Origin: Neurospora intermedia
Lineage: Eukaryota; Ascomycota; Sordariomycetes; Sordariales; Sordariaceae
Direction: 5' to 3'
Length of the DNA: 64,000 bases
NCBI GenBank assembly: GCA_037102815.1
Contig: BTPP01000007.1
Location: 806,001 to 870,000, forward strand
Position 1 is the stretch's first letter. Every line of letters starts with the position of its first letter. Below the pieces are notes generated by a model. That model saw nothing but the letters and a program-made list of their open reading frames with translations, was not told where the DNA came from and did no database searches. Positions 11,664 through 22,130 of the stretch are shown here, in pieces. The translations under genes and the position numbers were made by a program.

Positions 11664-12170
11664 ATGCAACTCACCACCCTCCTCACCGGCGCTCTCGCCG
11701 TCCTTTCTATTGGCACCACCTCCGCCTTGCCCGCCTCCTCCTCCTCTTCTTCTTCTTTCTCATCCCAGTACAACAGCAAGCGCGTCCCCACCCTCGGCGG
11801 CTTCCGCCTCTCCACCGCCGACACCTGTCCCATGGACCTCAACTCCCAAAACTGGGAGTTTTACACCGTCAACTTTGGCGCCGCCTGCGGCAAGTGCACC
11901 GTGCCCAAGAAGCAGTTGACAGGTCCCGTCATGGAGACGTTCGACGACGCCCGCACCATCAGCGACGCCTACCTCAATCCCAAGTGCCAGATCACGCTGT
12001 TCCAGAAGACGGACTGTTCGGATCCGGGTGTCGTGAGCGGTAGTGGGTGCTGGGCGCCCGAGGGCGGGATCAAGGCTTATAAGATTGCGTGCCCTTGGTG
12101 GGAGGAGCCGACGGTGGCGGGTGCGGAGGAGGGTGAGGGTGGAAGTTGGTTGAGGCCTTGTTATGATTAG
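11664..12170 (+). CDS. Small secreted cysteine-rich protein (effector-like), unknown function
   Basis: The frame is 168 residues from the ATG in ACCATGC. The longer upstream reading is rejected because a signal peptide starts exactly at this methionine: residues 1-21 end TTSA before LPA. A serine run follows, then Lys39-Arg40, a possible Kex2 processing site. The mature part has eight cysteines (55, 75, 78, 108, 118, 129, 143, 166), an even number that suits disulfides, with ACGKC and GSGCW among them. There is no intron and no recognised domain, and the C-terminus is Glu/Gly-rich. Such proteins are usually secreted into the medium, host or wall; any effector role is inference only. Two extra tryptophans near the end (PWWEE) are notable. 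Confidence 0.8.
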   Translation: MQLTTLLTGALAVLSIGTTSALPASSSSSSSFSSQYNSKRVPTLGGFRLSTADTCPMDLNSQNWEFYTVNFGAACGKCTVPKKQLTGPVMETFDDARTISDAYLNPKCQITLFQKTDCSDPGVVSGSGCWAPEGGIKAYKIACPWWEEPTVAGAEEGEGGSWLRPCYD

Positions 12171-13375
12171 ACTGGAGGGTTTGTTTGTTTGCCTGGGATG
12201 GAGGAAGGAAGGAAGGAGAGAGGACAATGGGCTCGGTTACCTGTTTGACATGAGGAGACTTCTTGATGTGGGATTATTCAGGACGATATGTCTCTGAAGA
12301 TCGCTATACAATTGATCCTTTGCTTCTTGGTCACTCTAATCCTTGAGATATCTTGTTATCTTCTCCATCTTCCCTATCCACGATAAGCTTTAGTTAACAA
12401 TAGTATCGTCCATTTTTGCCAAGCGAGCAATATTCGGTTTCTCTCTCCTGAAGTACGCGGAAGTGTCCAGCCAAACCCGGTTGGTCATGCAGATCCAATT
12501 CGCAAGCCACTTTCCGGTGCAATGCGCAATAGAGGTCCCTGAGCTGGCGAAGCCGTCGACTTGTGTCAGGCCGGGGGTTCCATCTGAGTCGGGTTTGATG
12601 AAGCAATGAAGGGGTGAAGGGGCTTGGTCTCTGTAAACCGCGGTACTAAAAGAAGGCAAGGCGAAGCATGGGGAACTTGGCTTGAGCTACTGACCCGGAT
12701 CTGGGGTGGGAGCTATGTATGTATGAACGGGACCCGCATTCATCGCCGATCCGTGGGTGGGGACCCGGCACTTCGGAGACGTCGTGAGTGGGTCAGGGCC
12801 GGTGTAAGTCGGCGCGGGCTTCCGAGCCGTGGGCAGCACTATGTAGGCCATTCACAGCGAGACCGGGTTTGTCTTTTGTTTGCGAAAGGTGAAATTTTGA
12901 AAAGGGAAAGGCAAAGGCAAAGGCGAGGTCAATTGCAACAGCGAAACAGTCGAAAATCACAAGCCTGAACCCTTCCACTTCCCCTCTCCTCCGGACGAGG
13001 CCCTAAAAGCCCTTGTGCGGGGAAGTGCTTCGAATGCACGTCGCGCGCCAACGGTCTTTGAACCGAGGCAACTGAGTGAAACCGAACGTGTAACCGCCAA
13101 CATAGGAGCCCATCATCATCGCTGACAGGTTGACGGCTTTCTATCAGTGTCAGCGTCAGCATCTGATCCATATCTTCTCTTTGGCATCTAACTGCAGGAA
13201 GACATCGCTGTAGACCACCAAAAACACAGTGAACGCAGCAAATCAACCATCGACAAACCCCGTCGCAGTTTACTATCTTCGAGCATCACCTCTCTCCCTC
13301 GATCTCAATCCCAATAACCACACCCACCATCCCATCCCTCCACGACCTCCCAAAACCTCGCTCTCAATCACCACC
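12171..13375. other. Spacer upstream of the FAD dehydrogenase, no gene seen
   Basis: About 1.2 kb without a supported gene. A GGCAAA tandem run lies at about 12,909-12,924, and a long C-rich, purine-poor leader runs from about 13,240 to the start codon. The leader is open upstream in frame, so a longer protein cannot be excluded. Confidence 0.45.
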
Positions 13376-15163
13376 ATGTCCTCCCCACACCCAAGCTCAA
13401 CCTCCCCTCCACATCCCCTCCCCACCCCCACCAAAGAAATCCCCATCATCATAATCGGCACCGGCCTCTCCGGCCTCGTCGCCGCCTTTGAGCTCTCGCT
13501 CGCCAACCTCCCCTGTCTCCTTCTCGACCAAGAACCCCGCTCCTCCTTAGGCGGCCAAGCCTTCTGGTCCCTGGGGGGTTTATTCCTCGTCGACTCCTCC
13601 TTCCAGCGCCGCATGGGCATCCGCGACTCGCGCTCCTTGGCCCTGCGCGACTGGCTATCCTCTGCGCAATTCGACAAGCTCGAAAAAGAAGATTACTGGC
13701 CGCGCCGATGGGCCGAAGCTTTTGTGAATTTCGCTACGGACGAGATGGAGGAGTATGTGAAGGCGAGGGGATTAGGGTTTTTGGTGAATGTGGGATGGGC
13801 GGAACGTGGAGATGGAAGGGGAGCGGGGGGACATGGGAATAGTGTACCGAGGTTTCATGTAAGTTGGGGGACGGGGCCGGAGGTCGTCAGGGTTTTTAAG
13901 GAGCCGGTGGAGAAGAAGGAACGGGAGGGGGTGGTGGAGATGAGGTTTCGGCATTGTGTGGATGAGATTGTGGTTGATGGGGATACGGGACGGGCGGTCG
14001 GGGTGAAGGGGAGGGTTTTGGAAGAGGAGGAGGAGGAGAAGGAGGGGTTGGCGAGGGGGATGAGTAGTTCGAGGGTGGCGACGGGGGAGTTTGAGATTCG
14101 TGGCGCGGCGGTGATTATCGCTAGTGGAGGGATCGGAGGCAATCTGGAGAAGGTCAAGAAGAATTGGCCTATTGATCGGCTGGGTCCCAAAGTGCCGGCC
14201 ACCATGGTCATGGGCGTACCGGCGCATGTGGACGGAAGGATGATTGATATCGCGGAGGGCGTGGGCGCGAGCGTGATTAACAAGGACAGGATGTGGCATT
14301 ACACGGAAGGACTCAAAAACTGGGATCCCATCTGGCCGGGGCACGGAATTCGAGTGCTGCCGGCGCCGTCTTCGCTCTGGCTGGATGCCACAGGCAAGAG
14401 ACTGCCTCCGTTCCTGTTCCCGGGTTGCGACACGCTGGGCACGCTCAAGCACATCTGCAGCACGGGGTACGATTACTCGTGGTTCATCTGTAACCGCACC
14501 ATTGCAGCGCGGGAGTTTGCGCTTTCGGGATCGGAGCAGAACCCGGACCTCACCAATAAGAGCATCGTGCAGACGCTGTGGCAGCGCGTCTTCAGCTCCA
14601 ACGGCACCGTTCCTGTGCAGAACTTCATCAAGCACGGCGAGGACTTCGTCGTGAAAGATAACCTCGAGGACCTGGTGGCTGGGATGAACGAGCTCATAAA
14701 AAAGACGGGGGGTGTCCGTCTCGATTACGCCGCAATCAAGGAGGAAGTGGAGGCACGAGACAGCCAGTTTGACAACCCGTACTCCAAGGACGCGCAGGCG
14801 ATGCTCATCAACAGCACAAGGAATTACTGGCCGGATCGGAGAAGCCGTGTGGCGCCGCCGCACAAGTTGTTGGATAAGAAGCACGGCCCGCTGATTGCGG
14901 TGCGGATGAATCTGCTTACGAGGAAGACGCTGGGTGGCATCGAGACGAACCTGAGCAGTAATGTTATGCGGACGGATGGCACTCCATTTCCGGGTTTGTA
15001 TGCGGTTGGAGAGGCGGCTGGGTTTGGGGGTGGTGGTGTCCATGGCTATAATTCTCTCGAGGGAACATTCTTGGGAGGATGTATCTTCTCTGGCAGAGCG
15101 GCTGGTCGGGCTATCGTTGAAGAGGTTCTTGGAACAGTTGGCTTGCAAGCAAGCTCTAATTAG
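13376..15163 (+). CDS. FAD-binding dehydrogenase, KstD/fumarate reductase flavoprotein-like
   Basis: A single exon of 595 residues from the ATG in CCACCATGT. The frame stays open upstream to 13,229, but the extra 49 residues are low-complexity and the Kozak context favours this start. The N-terminal dinucleotide fold has IIIIGTGLSG (residues 24-33) and DQEPRSSLGG. GGQAFWSLGG and WPRRWAEAFVNFA match a bacterial-type group often annotated as putative FAD-binding dehydrogenase. The C-terminal FAD loop is GLYAVGEAAGFGGGG followed by GYNSLEGTFLGG. Relatives include 3-ketosteroid delta-1-dehydrogenase and soluble fumarate reductase, so an alkene-forming or alkene-reducing reaction is expected; the substrate is not known. 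A Glu/Lys-rich loop at about 218-226 looks like an insertion. No targeting signal is obvious. Confidence 0.85.
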   Translation: MSSPHPSSTSPPHPLPTPTKEIPIIIIGTGLSGLVAAFELSLANLPCLLLDQEPRSSLGGQAFWSLGGLFLVDSSFQRRMGIRDSRSLALRDWLSSAQFDKLEKEDYWPRRWAEAFVNFATDEMEEYVKARGLGFLVNVGWAERGDGRGAGGHGNSVPRFHVSWGTGPEVVRVFKEPVEKKEREGVVEMRFRHCVDEIVVDGDTGRAVGVKGRVLEEEEEEKEGLARGMSSSRVATGEFEIRGAAVIIASGGIGGNLEKVKKNWPIDRLGPKVPATMVMGVPAHVDGRMIDIAEGVGASVINKDRMWHYTEGLKNWDPIWPGHGIRVLPAPSSLWLDATGKRLPPFLFPGCDTLGTLKHICSTGYDYSWFICNRTIAAREFALSGSEQNPDLTNKSIVQTLWQRVFSSNGTVPVQNFIKHGEDFVVKDNLEDLVAGMNELIKKTGGVRLDYAAIKEEVEARDSQFDNPYSKDAQAMLINSTRNYWPDRRSRVAPPHKLLDKKHGPLIAVRMNLLTRKTLGGIETNLSSNVMRTDGTPFPGLYAVGEAAGFGGGGVHGYNSLEGTFLGGCIFSGRAAGRAIVEEVLGTVGLQASSN

Positions 15164-15914
15164 GATCTAGGGGGATCGCAGTATCAAGGGTGAGTTCACA
15201 AAACATTGGAAAAAGTCACTTCAAATGAAAGTTTGGCATGGTTTCACGTTACGATGAACTTGGCACAATAAGGAAAGAAGCGAATTTTTTTTTTCAATTT
15301 TTTGGGGGGTTTTAGGAAAAGCTTTCAATCTAAGAATATTCGAACAGAGCGAACAGAATAGCAAAGCGATATGAAAATGAGCAGCAATCCGAAAGTCAAC
15401 TTCCGCCTCACAACCGAATTATGCCCTCCAACTTGACCTTTATCCTTCTCGTATCCTACTTTACAGTACTGCTATTAACCAATCTTGCCCGTTTTCCAAC
15501 TGCCGCACTCTTCATTCTCGTCCTTCATAGTTCCTACTCATCCGCGATGCGTCATCTCTCCTTGCCTCCCTGGCCTCTCTCGCTGAAAAGGCTACAACAT
15601 CTCAAAGCCTTTGAATGTGTCTCCCCCCTTTTAGTTGGTAACTTCTTTTTTTTGTGGTTGTTTTCTTTTTTTGATGGATCAAAATGGATGACGCCTGCGT
15701 GACCGTGGTAGAGAGGATGGGAAGAGCGTAAGTGATGGGAGAAAAACAAGGTAATTGTGAAAAAGTAGGTTCAATTCATAACAAGTTGGGGGTGAGCTCG
15801 AAGACATCAACCTTAGCGACAGGTCGTGTATTTTGACTGCAATCGTGGGGTCTGTTGACGAAGCATCTTGAGAAGTCCGGCTCGACTGTGGAAGGAAACA
15901 AGCTTGAGATCTCT
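15164..15914. other. Convergent 3' flanks of two genes
   Basis: The plus-strand dehydrogenase and the minus-strand SRA gene converge here. There are T-rich runs near 15,286-15,303 and 15,645-15,670 that could serve as 3' processing signals on either strand. A 93-residue plus-strand open stretch (15,421-15,702) is hydrophobic and pyrimidine-driven, and I do not accept it as a gene. Confidence 0.45.
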
Positions 15915-17672
15915 CTAGTATCCATCCTTGGTCTGGTCAAATTGCCGTCGTTGTTCCCTGGTTGGGTATCTCTGGACCTCCTCCCATGAGACACCGGCAT
16001 TCATCGAGTCCGGGAGTCGTACAAGTTTGAAACGCTTGAACACGCCGCCGTTCTTGTTCGTACCGAGCTTTTGATCAACGACCTTGTAGAGCCCATCATA
16101 TCGGATGCCAACTGTAGGGTAGATGGGGCTGCGGCGGGGATCACAAGTGGTTCCTGCATGTCGCAATACCCGCACTGGCTCATGCGTCGAGAGCGCTTTC
16201 TCCAAACTTCTTGTCGCGTTGCTGATTTTGGGGTTCAAAGGGTCGGCATTCTCTACACTTTTGTCCGCGCTGTACCAAAGCTCGGTGCCCTTGTCCTCGT
16301 TCAGATCCCGGTAGACTGAGGTTGCCGATACAACAATAGAGTAGGTTCCCAGATTAGGGTTGCCGGTAATGCCCGCCTGAGGCGCACCGTGAGCTCCATG
16401 AAAGAGAGCAGCCTTCTGGTACGGCCACCAAGCACCGGGAGTATGGTCGTTGTGGCCAAAAACCTTTGCATTGCGTTTCTTGTTGTGGTAGCGAGGATCC
16501 AAAAACAAAACAGTTCGACCTTTCTTGGTTGTCTTGCGAGCCAAGCCGTGCATGATGCCCTCGAGGCCCCAGATTGGATGGGAACCGGGGGGGAGTCTAA
16601 CAACTTCTGTGAGATCGGAAGAGCTGGGGTCATGGCTTTGTTTACCCTTTTTGCTGGATGTCGCAATAGCGGGACCCATATCATCTGCCTCGATTCCTTC
16701 TTCTTCTCCGTCATCTGTGAAGCCCTTACCCCATTCTTCAGCGTTATACTGCTCCAGTATTTCTTTGGCCAGTAGCAACAAGTCTGGAGCTACTTTCTTC
16801 AAGGGTTCCATCTCGGGGCGAAAAATGAATTCGAGCGTCTTATCGAGACCATAAGTGTCTTTAAAAAGAGGCTTTGGCTCTACATCATGCTTGAGAAACA
16901 GCATGAAGGCACGCATGTATTGAATATATCTTTTTACTTCTTTTTTGGAGGGTCCTCCCCGCCGCTCCTTGTTTACCCTTGTCATGGAGTAAAGCTTTTT
17001 GAGCTGTTTGACTCCCTCCTCAACAGAGTCAACCCAGACACTAGCTGTGTTTTCGTCTGCGAGGGTAGCTTCATTCATCGGCTGAGTCATTTCAATGTCC
17101 TGGTTGGTATCGTTATCGGTTACCGGGGAAGGAAGATGTGTCGGAGTGGTGTTTGAAGGTAGATTTGAAGCCCGGGGAGTTAAAATTTGGCCAGAAGCCT
17201 CACCGGGAGACTCCATGTCGACTACCGGAACTCGAGTTTGCACTTGCGGTGCTGATGATATGGTAAGACAGGCGCCGACTGCCTCCGACGGCACTTTGAG
17301 TTTCGGCGCAGGGCGTATTTTCTGTTTCTGATACGAGTTAGCAAGGATAGGATTGGGTGGATGGTAGGGGCATGCATCGAACTTGTAAAAGTATGCGCAT
17401 TCCTCCAAAAGAATCACGGGGGGGTAGGATGGCGATCGAATGAAGAAATTGCACTGATGGGTGGGCAAGCCGGAGTGAAGGGTAATGATTTTGGGAGAAG
17501 ATGAAAGTAAAGTGATGATGGAGTGACTTACGTTTGAAGAATTTTTGGTGCCGGTACGTCCACGGTTCTTGGATATCATTTTACCTCTAGACGAGGTAGG
17601 TGACAGCAACGAATGCTTCCTTTTAGGCAAGTCGCATCCAAGCTTGTGGTTTTGTTTAGGTTGTTCCTTCAT
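15915..17672 (-). CDS. SRA-YDG (SAD) domain protein with a long charged N-terminus
   Basis: Two exons, 17672-17532 and 17327-15915, give 517 residues. The 204-nt intron has GTAAGT, a CTAAC branch point ten bases before its CAG, and no in-frame stop, so an unspliced 585-residue reading is also possible. The N-terminal part is basic and Ser/Pro-rich, a middle helical region (about 140-245) is charged, and the SRA-YDG fold lies at about 337-488: PGAWWPYQKAALFHGAHGA, GTYSIVVSATSVY, NPKISNATRSLEKAL, PVRVLR, GIRYDGLYKVV and FKRFKLVRL. In plants and animals SRA domains read methylated or hemimethylated cytosine (UHRF1, SUVH). No RING, PHD or SET domain is present here. Fungal stand-alone SRA proteins are poorly characterised, so a chromatin or DNA-methylation role is inference. 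The gene is the last one before the RIP-mutated block. Confidence 0.85.
   Translation of the reverse strand: MKEQPKQNHKLGCDLPKRKHSLLSPTSSRGKMISKNRGRTGTKNSSNVSHSIITLLSSSPKIITLHSGLPTHQCNFFIRSPSYPPVILLEECAYFYKFDACPYHPPNPILANSYQKQKIRPAPKLKVPSEAVGACLTISSAPQVQTRVPVVDMESPGEASGQILTPRASNLPSNTTPTHLPSPVTDNDTNQDIEMTQPMNEATLADENTASVWVDSVEEGVKQLKKLYSMTRVNKERRGGPSKKEVKRYIQYMRAFMLFLKHDVEPKPLFKDTYGLDKTLEFIFRPEMEPLKKVAPDLLLLAKEILEQYNAEEWGKGFTDDGEEEGIEADDMGPAIATSSKKGKQSHDPSSSDLTEVVRLPPGSHPIWGLEGIMHGLARKTTKKGRTVLFLDPRYHNKKRNAKVFGHNDHTPGAWWPYQKAALFHGAHGAPQAGITGNPNLGTYSIVVSATSVYRDLNEDKGTELWYSADKSVENADPLNPKISNATRSLEKALSTHEPVRVLRHAGTTCDPRRSPIYPTVGIRYDGLYKVVDQKLGTNKNGGVFKRFKLVRLPDSMNAGVSWEEVQRYPTREQRRQFDQTKDGY
17328..17531 (-). 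other. In-frame, stop-free 204-nt intron of the SRA gene
   Basis: The donor is GTAAGTCAC and the acceptor TATCAG, with TTGCTAACTCG just upstream as a consensus branch point. The length is 68 codons with no stop, so retention would add 68 residues without breaking the frame. Its hydrophobic, Pro/Tyr/Cys-rich coding reading is unlike its basic neighbours, which favours removal. Confidence 0.75.
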
Positions 17673-18470
17673 TTTTATTTTTTTCGGAAGGGGTTTTATT
17701 TGTAGTGGAATGCTGCGTTTTTAAAGTCGCAGTTTAGTTGTAAGTGCAAGAGCGATTAGAGTGCCGCACTGAAGTTGCCGTGCCCGTGGGATGATTCAAG
17801 GTCGTCTCGGCAACAGGCAGAACCGCAACGCGTGAACAATCAGTCCTCTTGATGTGATGAATTGATGCGACGGAATAGTATATATCGTCACTCGTCAAGC
17901 GACGGATTGCGTATGTAGTTGAGCAATTGGGTTTTATGTGTTATGGACGAATTGCAGGTCTCGAGTGTACTCGTTGTATATATATAAACTCTTCTGTTTG
18001 ATGTTCGCGTTCCTACTACCGAGTACGGGATGATGCTATCAAATGGCAGGCACCTTTCAAGTCGACAGGAAACGCTCGAGGATTTCACAGTTAAAATGAT
18101 CGATATGTTATCTGACCTTTGTGGCAGCTTCTCATGTCTTTGTCATGTAGAAGCAATGCTATACATGTGCATGTGCATCTAACGGTTCTGAATGCAGACG
18201 TCAGTCGTGCAATTGTGAGCGATGACTCTCCAGTACTGATTTATGCAATGTGGTGCGTGAATGAACTTGGATGGGTAGAGAGGAGTGTGCTGCGATGGTT
18301 GTGTAACGGGCGCGATGAGAGGGGTTTGACAAAAGGTAAGATGCGACGGAAGGTGTAATAAAGGATGCAATCGGGTTTGAAGAATGAGACGAGATGAAAG
18401 AAAGAAAAAGGAATGGAATGATGGGAGTAAGATGCGGGATGGGTCGGTAATTTATACCCAGAAAAAGTGG
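17673..18470. other. Upstream region of the SRA gene, edge of normal-composition DNA
   Basis: No gene is supported. Composition is ordinary until about 18,470 and then drops sharply in GC. The SRA promoter lies here, probably with its start near the T-rich run at 17,670-17,700. Confidence 0.5.
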
Positions 18471-18473
18471 GTA
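18455..18473. repeat. Small inverted repeat at the heterochromatin edge
   Basis: TACCCA and TGGGTA are separated by a seven-base loop (GAAAAAG). The repeat lies at the point where GC content falls. It may be chance. Confidence 0.4.
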
Positions 18474-18538
18474 ATGTAACGTTGCACTAAATTTTCTTTC
18501 TGATTTGTTTAGCTATTCAGTAATGCAACGTTGCATTA
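18472..18538. repeat. Pair of 18-bp palindromic motifs
   Basis: TAATGCAACGTTGCATTA at 18,521-18,538 is a perfect 18-bp palindrome. A near copy, TAATGTAACGTTGCACTA, lies at 18,472-18,489; it differs by two C-to-T type changes in CpA/TpG-like contexts. They are spaced 49 bp start to start, exactly at the boundary between normal and RIP-mutated DNA. Function unknown. Confidence 0.6.
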
Positions 18539-19090
18539 AATGTTTTTTCTAAAAGGTTAATTAATTTAAAAGTTTTAATTTTAATTATTAATTGACTAAA
18601 TTAATTAAATAAATTAATATAATTACAATATGTCACTCTATTTAATTATATTCTAGATTTAATTAATTCTAACGATCAAGAAATAATTCAATTTAATTCA
18701 ATCAATTTAATAAACTTACTTTGTTCATTTAATTTAGATAGTTGTATAAATAATAAACTGTATATTAATTAATTAATTCTATATAAATTGAATAACTTTA
18801 ATTGACTTAACTACTTAATTTACCTTAACTTAATATATATATTTAGATTTATAAGAAAGTTAATTACTATTATCAATTTACAAACTTTCAATTGAAGCTT
18901 AATTATTCTAATTACTTAAACTTAATAAATTAAGCTAAATTAATTTAATTATCTTAGCGTTATTATCCTAATTAATTAAACTGATTATGCTAATTAATTT
19001 AATTTAATTATTAAATTCAATAATGAACTAAGATAATTCAATTTATTAATTAATATTTATTAAATTATTTAAAATAACTAAATATATATA
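18539..19090. repeat. Extremely AT-rich segment built of TTAATTAA-like words
   Basis: This stretch is dominated by AATT and TTAA words with almost no CpG (two seen). Its texture differs from the DNA to its right, where CpG survives and TpA follows from lost CpA. It could be a much older repeat or simple AT-rich DNA. No coding or RNA gene is visible. Confidence 0.55.
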
Positions 19091-19260
19091 ATTTATATTA
19101 GGAGGCTAAGAGCCTATGTATAGAAGCACTCCAACGGCTATTGCTCCGCCCTATCGGCCGAAGCGGTAAATTAATAACAGCAGCGCCTATATTAGGTCGG
19201 GCTCGCGGGAAGGATAATCCAGCACCGCGTCGGGGCGCTAAATAAATATAGGACTTTATA
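19091..19260. other. Short GC-normal island
   Basis: About 170 bp keep CpA and CpG dinucleotides amid strongly mutated DNA. It has a small hairpin AGGCT-AAG-AGCCT at 19,103-19,115. It has no gene that I recognise. It may be unique DNA or a fragment too short to attract RIP. Confidence 0.45.
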
Positions 19261-19299
19261 ATATTCCTTAATAAATAAATAGAGTTTGTACAAAGTATA

Positions 19300-21925
19300 A
19301 AAGAAGTTTAACGAAGCGTAATTTATTATAATTAGTAACTATTAATATATCTTTAAATTAACCCCTAACTTACCGTCCCCTACGTATAACTACAACCGTA
19401 ATTACTTTAACCTATTTTTCGCCTACGTTCTTAATAAATTAATAACTCTTCCTCTAGGAATTAAACCGGTATTATTAAGATATATATACGTAGTAGCCGG
19501 TTTATTTTTCGTACTACCGAAGCTATTCCTCGCCCTTTTTATACTATTACCTTTATAATTACTATAATTAAAACAATTTAACCTCCCCCGCCTTTATTAT
19601 AATAATACTAATTTACTATAAAATCTATTAAAGAAAATAATAATAAAAATTACCTTCTTACGTTGCCCCGGGTTCCCCGTTCGTATCCTTAAGCTTTAAA
19701 AGCCAACGAATTCGTACGAAAATAATAATTATTTAAATTTCAATTCACTATTATTAAACTCCTCCTTAATTATTTCCCTTCGTATATATCCTAATAAGAG
19801 TAATTCGCTTTCGTAGGCTTCGCCGAATAAAATTTAATAGGAAACTACCCCTCTATCCCTACCGGGTTCTAATATTAAAATTACCTCTTCTATAATTAAA
19901 TTTATATTTCTATTATAATTCCCTTTACTACCCTTTTATTAACGGCCGTCGCTATAATTATTCCTTTACTAATTATAATTATATTAGCCTATACTAAATA
20001 CCGTCCTAAATATAATATTACTAAATTTACTAGCGAAAGTTTCTTATAATTATAAAATTATTTCTACAATATCGATACGTACTTTTAAGAGTACCCCCGT
20101 ATTTCCCTCTCGTTTACTATTAATTATATTAAAGGTAATTTTAAGAATATATAAATTAAATATATATTAGCTCTCTATAGTAAACTTAGGTATAATACTA
20201 TTTGTAATACGCTTATATAGAACAACCTCCGTACTTTTTTAGAAACTAAATATAATAGTAATATTTAGGCTATTAAACGATTTATACTTAATAAATTCGA
20301 ATATATATAATAAAATGCTTTTAAAACCGTTCGTAACTTTTATAACCGCTATTATACTAAAGAATTTAACCTATTATATAATTAATTAGAATATATTCGG
20401 GTCGTTACTTAAACTAATCAATTGCACCCCCTTTTTAAATACAGTATCCTTTCGACGGCTAGTATTAATATAATAAACGAAGTAATAATATATATAGAAC
20501 GGTTAAAAAGCCTAGAAAGTATCGAACCGTCCGTATTATATTATTAAAATTAAATATTTTTAGGGTATATTCCACTATCTTCTTCGTTTTTATACTTTCT
20601 TACTTCCTCTTCGAATATTCTTTCTTAATTATCCTATAGTATTAACCCCCCCGATTTTCCCTATTACCCTCCTACTACTTTTCTAATAAATCCTAATTCT
20701 ATTTATTCCCTTTATTATTAAAAAGGTTATACGTATAACTATTATACTTAATTAAAACTACTAAATACCTACTACGAGTATAGTATAATAGGTTATTTTA
20801 TAATAGTGTACTAGAATTAAATTTATTACAATTACAACTAAATTAACTATTTAGTATAGAATTGCTTTATCCCTATAAGTACCCCTTTATACGGAGCGAA
20901 CGCTAAGCTAATTATAATTAGAATAGTAATTATAACCGCCTAGGATAATATAAGTAAATTATAATTATACTTAGAAATAAAATTATTAGTAAGGATTTAT
21001 AGAGATTAATAGAGTATATAAAGGTTAATAAATTTAGGTATAGAATTAAATTTAATTAGTAAGTATTTATTCCTATCGAATATAAAAATTAATTTAATAT
21101 CCTATTGTTTTATTAATTTCTCCCTTCGATTTATTCTTATATATAGTACAATTACTTATTTTATTAAAATATATAACTCCTATAGTATTAAACGAATAAA
21201 GTAAATTACTTTTACTATAATTAAATCTCCGGCTATAGAAATTATTCTTAGTTACTTTTAACTTTATAAATAGAACTCCAATATTAATTAGCGGCGACGG
21301 TCGTTTTAATTTCGTATTGAGGTTAACGACCTTATATTAAGCGTAGTACTAGTAAAGGAAGTATATAATACTATAGCCGTCCTAGCAGGGCTATAGTAGA
21401 ATTTAATTTTACTATTAAACTTTTGGGAAATAGTAAGAATAAAGGAGGGCTTCTACCCTCCTACGTATATAAATATTCTATTCGAAATCCCCTCTTCCTT
21501 AGCGTTAAAATTTATAACCCTACTTATTATATTAAAATTAATTAAAATACTTCTAATCCCTACTTCTTTAATAAAAGTCTTTCGAATAGTATTTAATAAT
21601 ATTTACTTTACTTTAATACCCCCTACGGAACTAATATTACTATAACCCCTAGAATTACTAAAGGAAATAAAAAGCGAGTTTACTATCCCCGAACTAATTA
21701 TTCCGCTAGAATATAAAGAATTCTAATCGGTATTCGAAGCTTTGGCTATACTCCTACCCTAATATAATTAATTAGAATATTATATTAATTTAATTAAAGG
21801 GGAATCGGCGCTTTAAGGGCCGATTTATACGTTAAATATTAAAGAATTAGAAATATTATATAAATAATTAGTAGAAGTACTTTAAAAAGAATAGATTTGT
21901 CCTTCTATTAAAATAGCGAGAAAAC
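19300..21925 (+). mobile_element. Ty3/gypsy fossil, 5' part only (G)
   Basis: Plus-strand remnants read as gag-like sequence (about 20,100-20,600), then a protease-to-reverse-transcriptase lead-in and the start of reverse transcriptase (about 21,650-21,925), recognised from the spacing of conserved proline and acidic residues that open gypsy RTs. Similarity stops abruptly at about 21,925. No LTR pair was found for it, and its left limit is uncertain. It is broken at many places with dense RIP-type change, so it is a fossil. Confidence 0.65.
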
Positions 21926-22130
21926 TACAACAATAATAACAACCATACTACTACAACCAAAGTAATGTATAAGGACCGTAGTTCTTAGTTGTCTGATTTG
22001 GTAGAGTAGTAAGTAATTTTCAAACCTTTCCAAATAGTCGAAATAGGAGGCATCGAGCCAGATATAATTCACTGAGGTCTTGTGTCCGTTGAATAGCTGA
22101 ATATTTAATCGCTGCTGTAAAATAAAGATA
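21926..22130. other. Unmutated patch of about 200 bp
   Basis: A run of normal-composition DNA (with caa, cca, tgg and ctg words) abuts the broken end of gypsy relic G. It shows almost no RIP-type depletion. It may be unique DNA caught between two repeats, or a late filler. No coding potential is recognised. Confidence 0.5.

Noticed and set aside
13772-15148. Long minus-strand open frame opposite the FAD dehydrogenase
   Set aside because: It is a shadow of a GC-biased gene; the product is His/Arg/Pro-rich without a domain, while the plus frame has clear FAD motifs.
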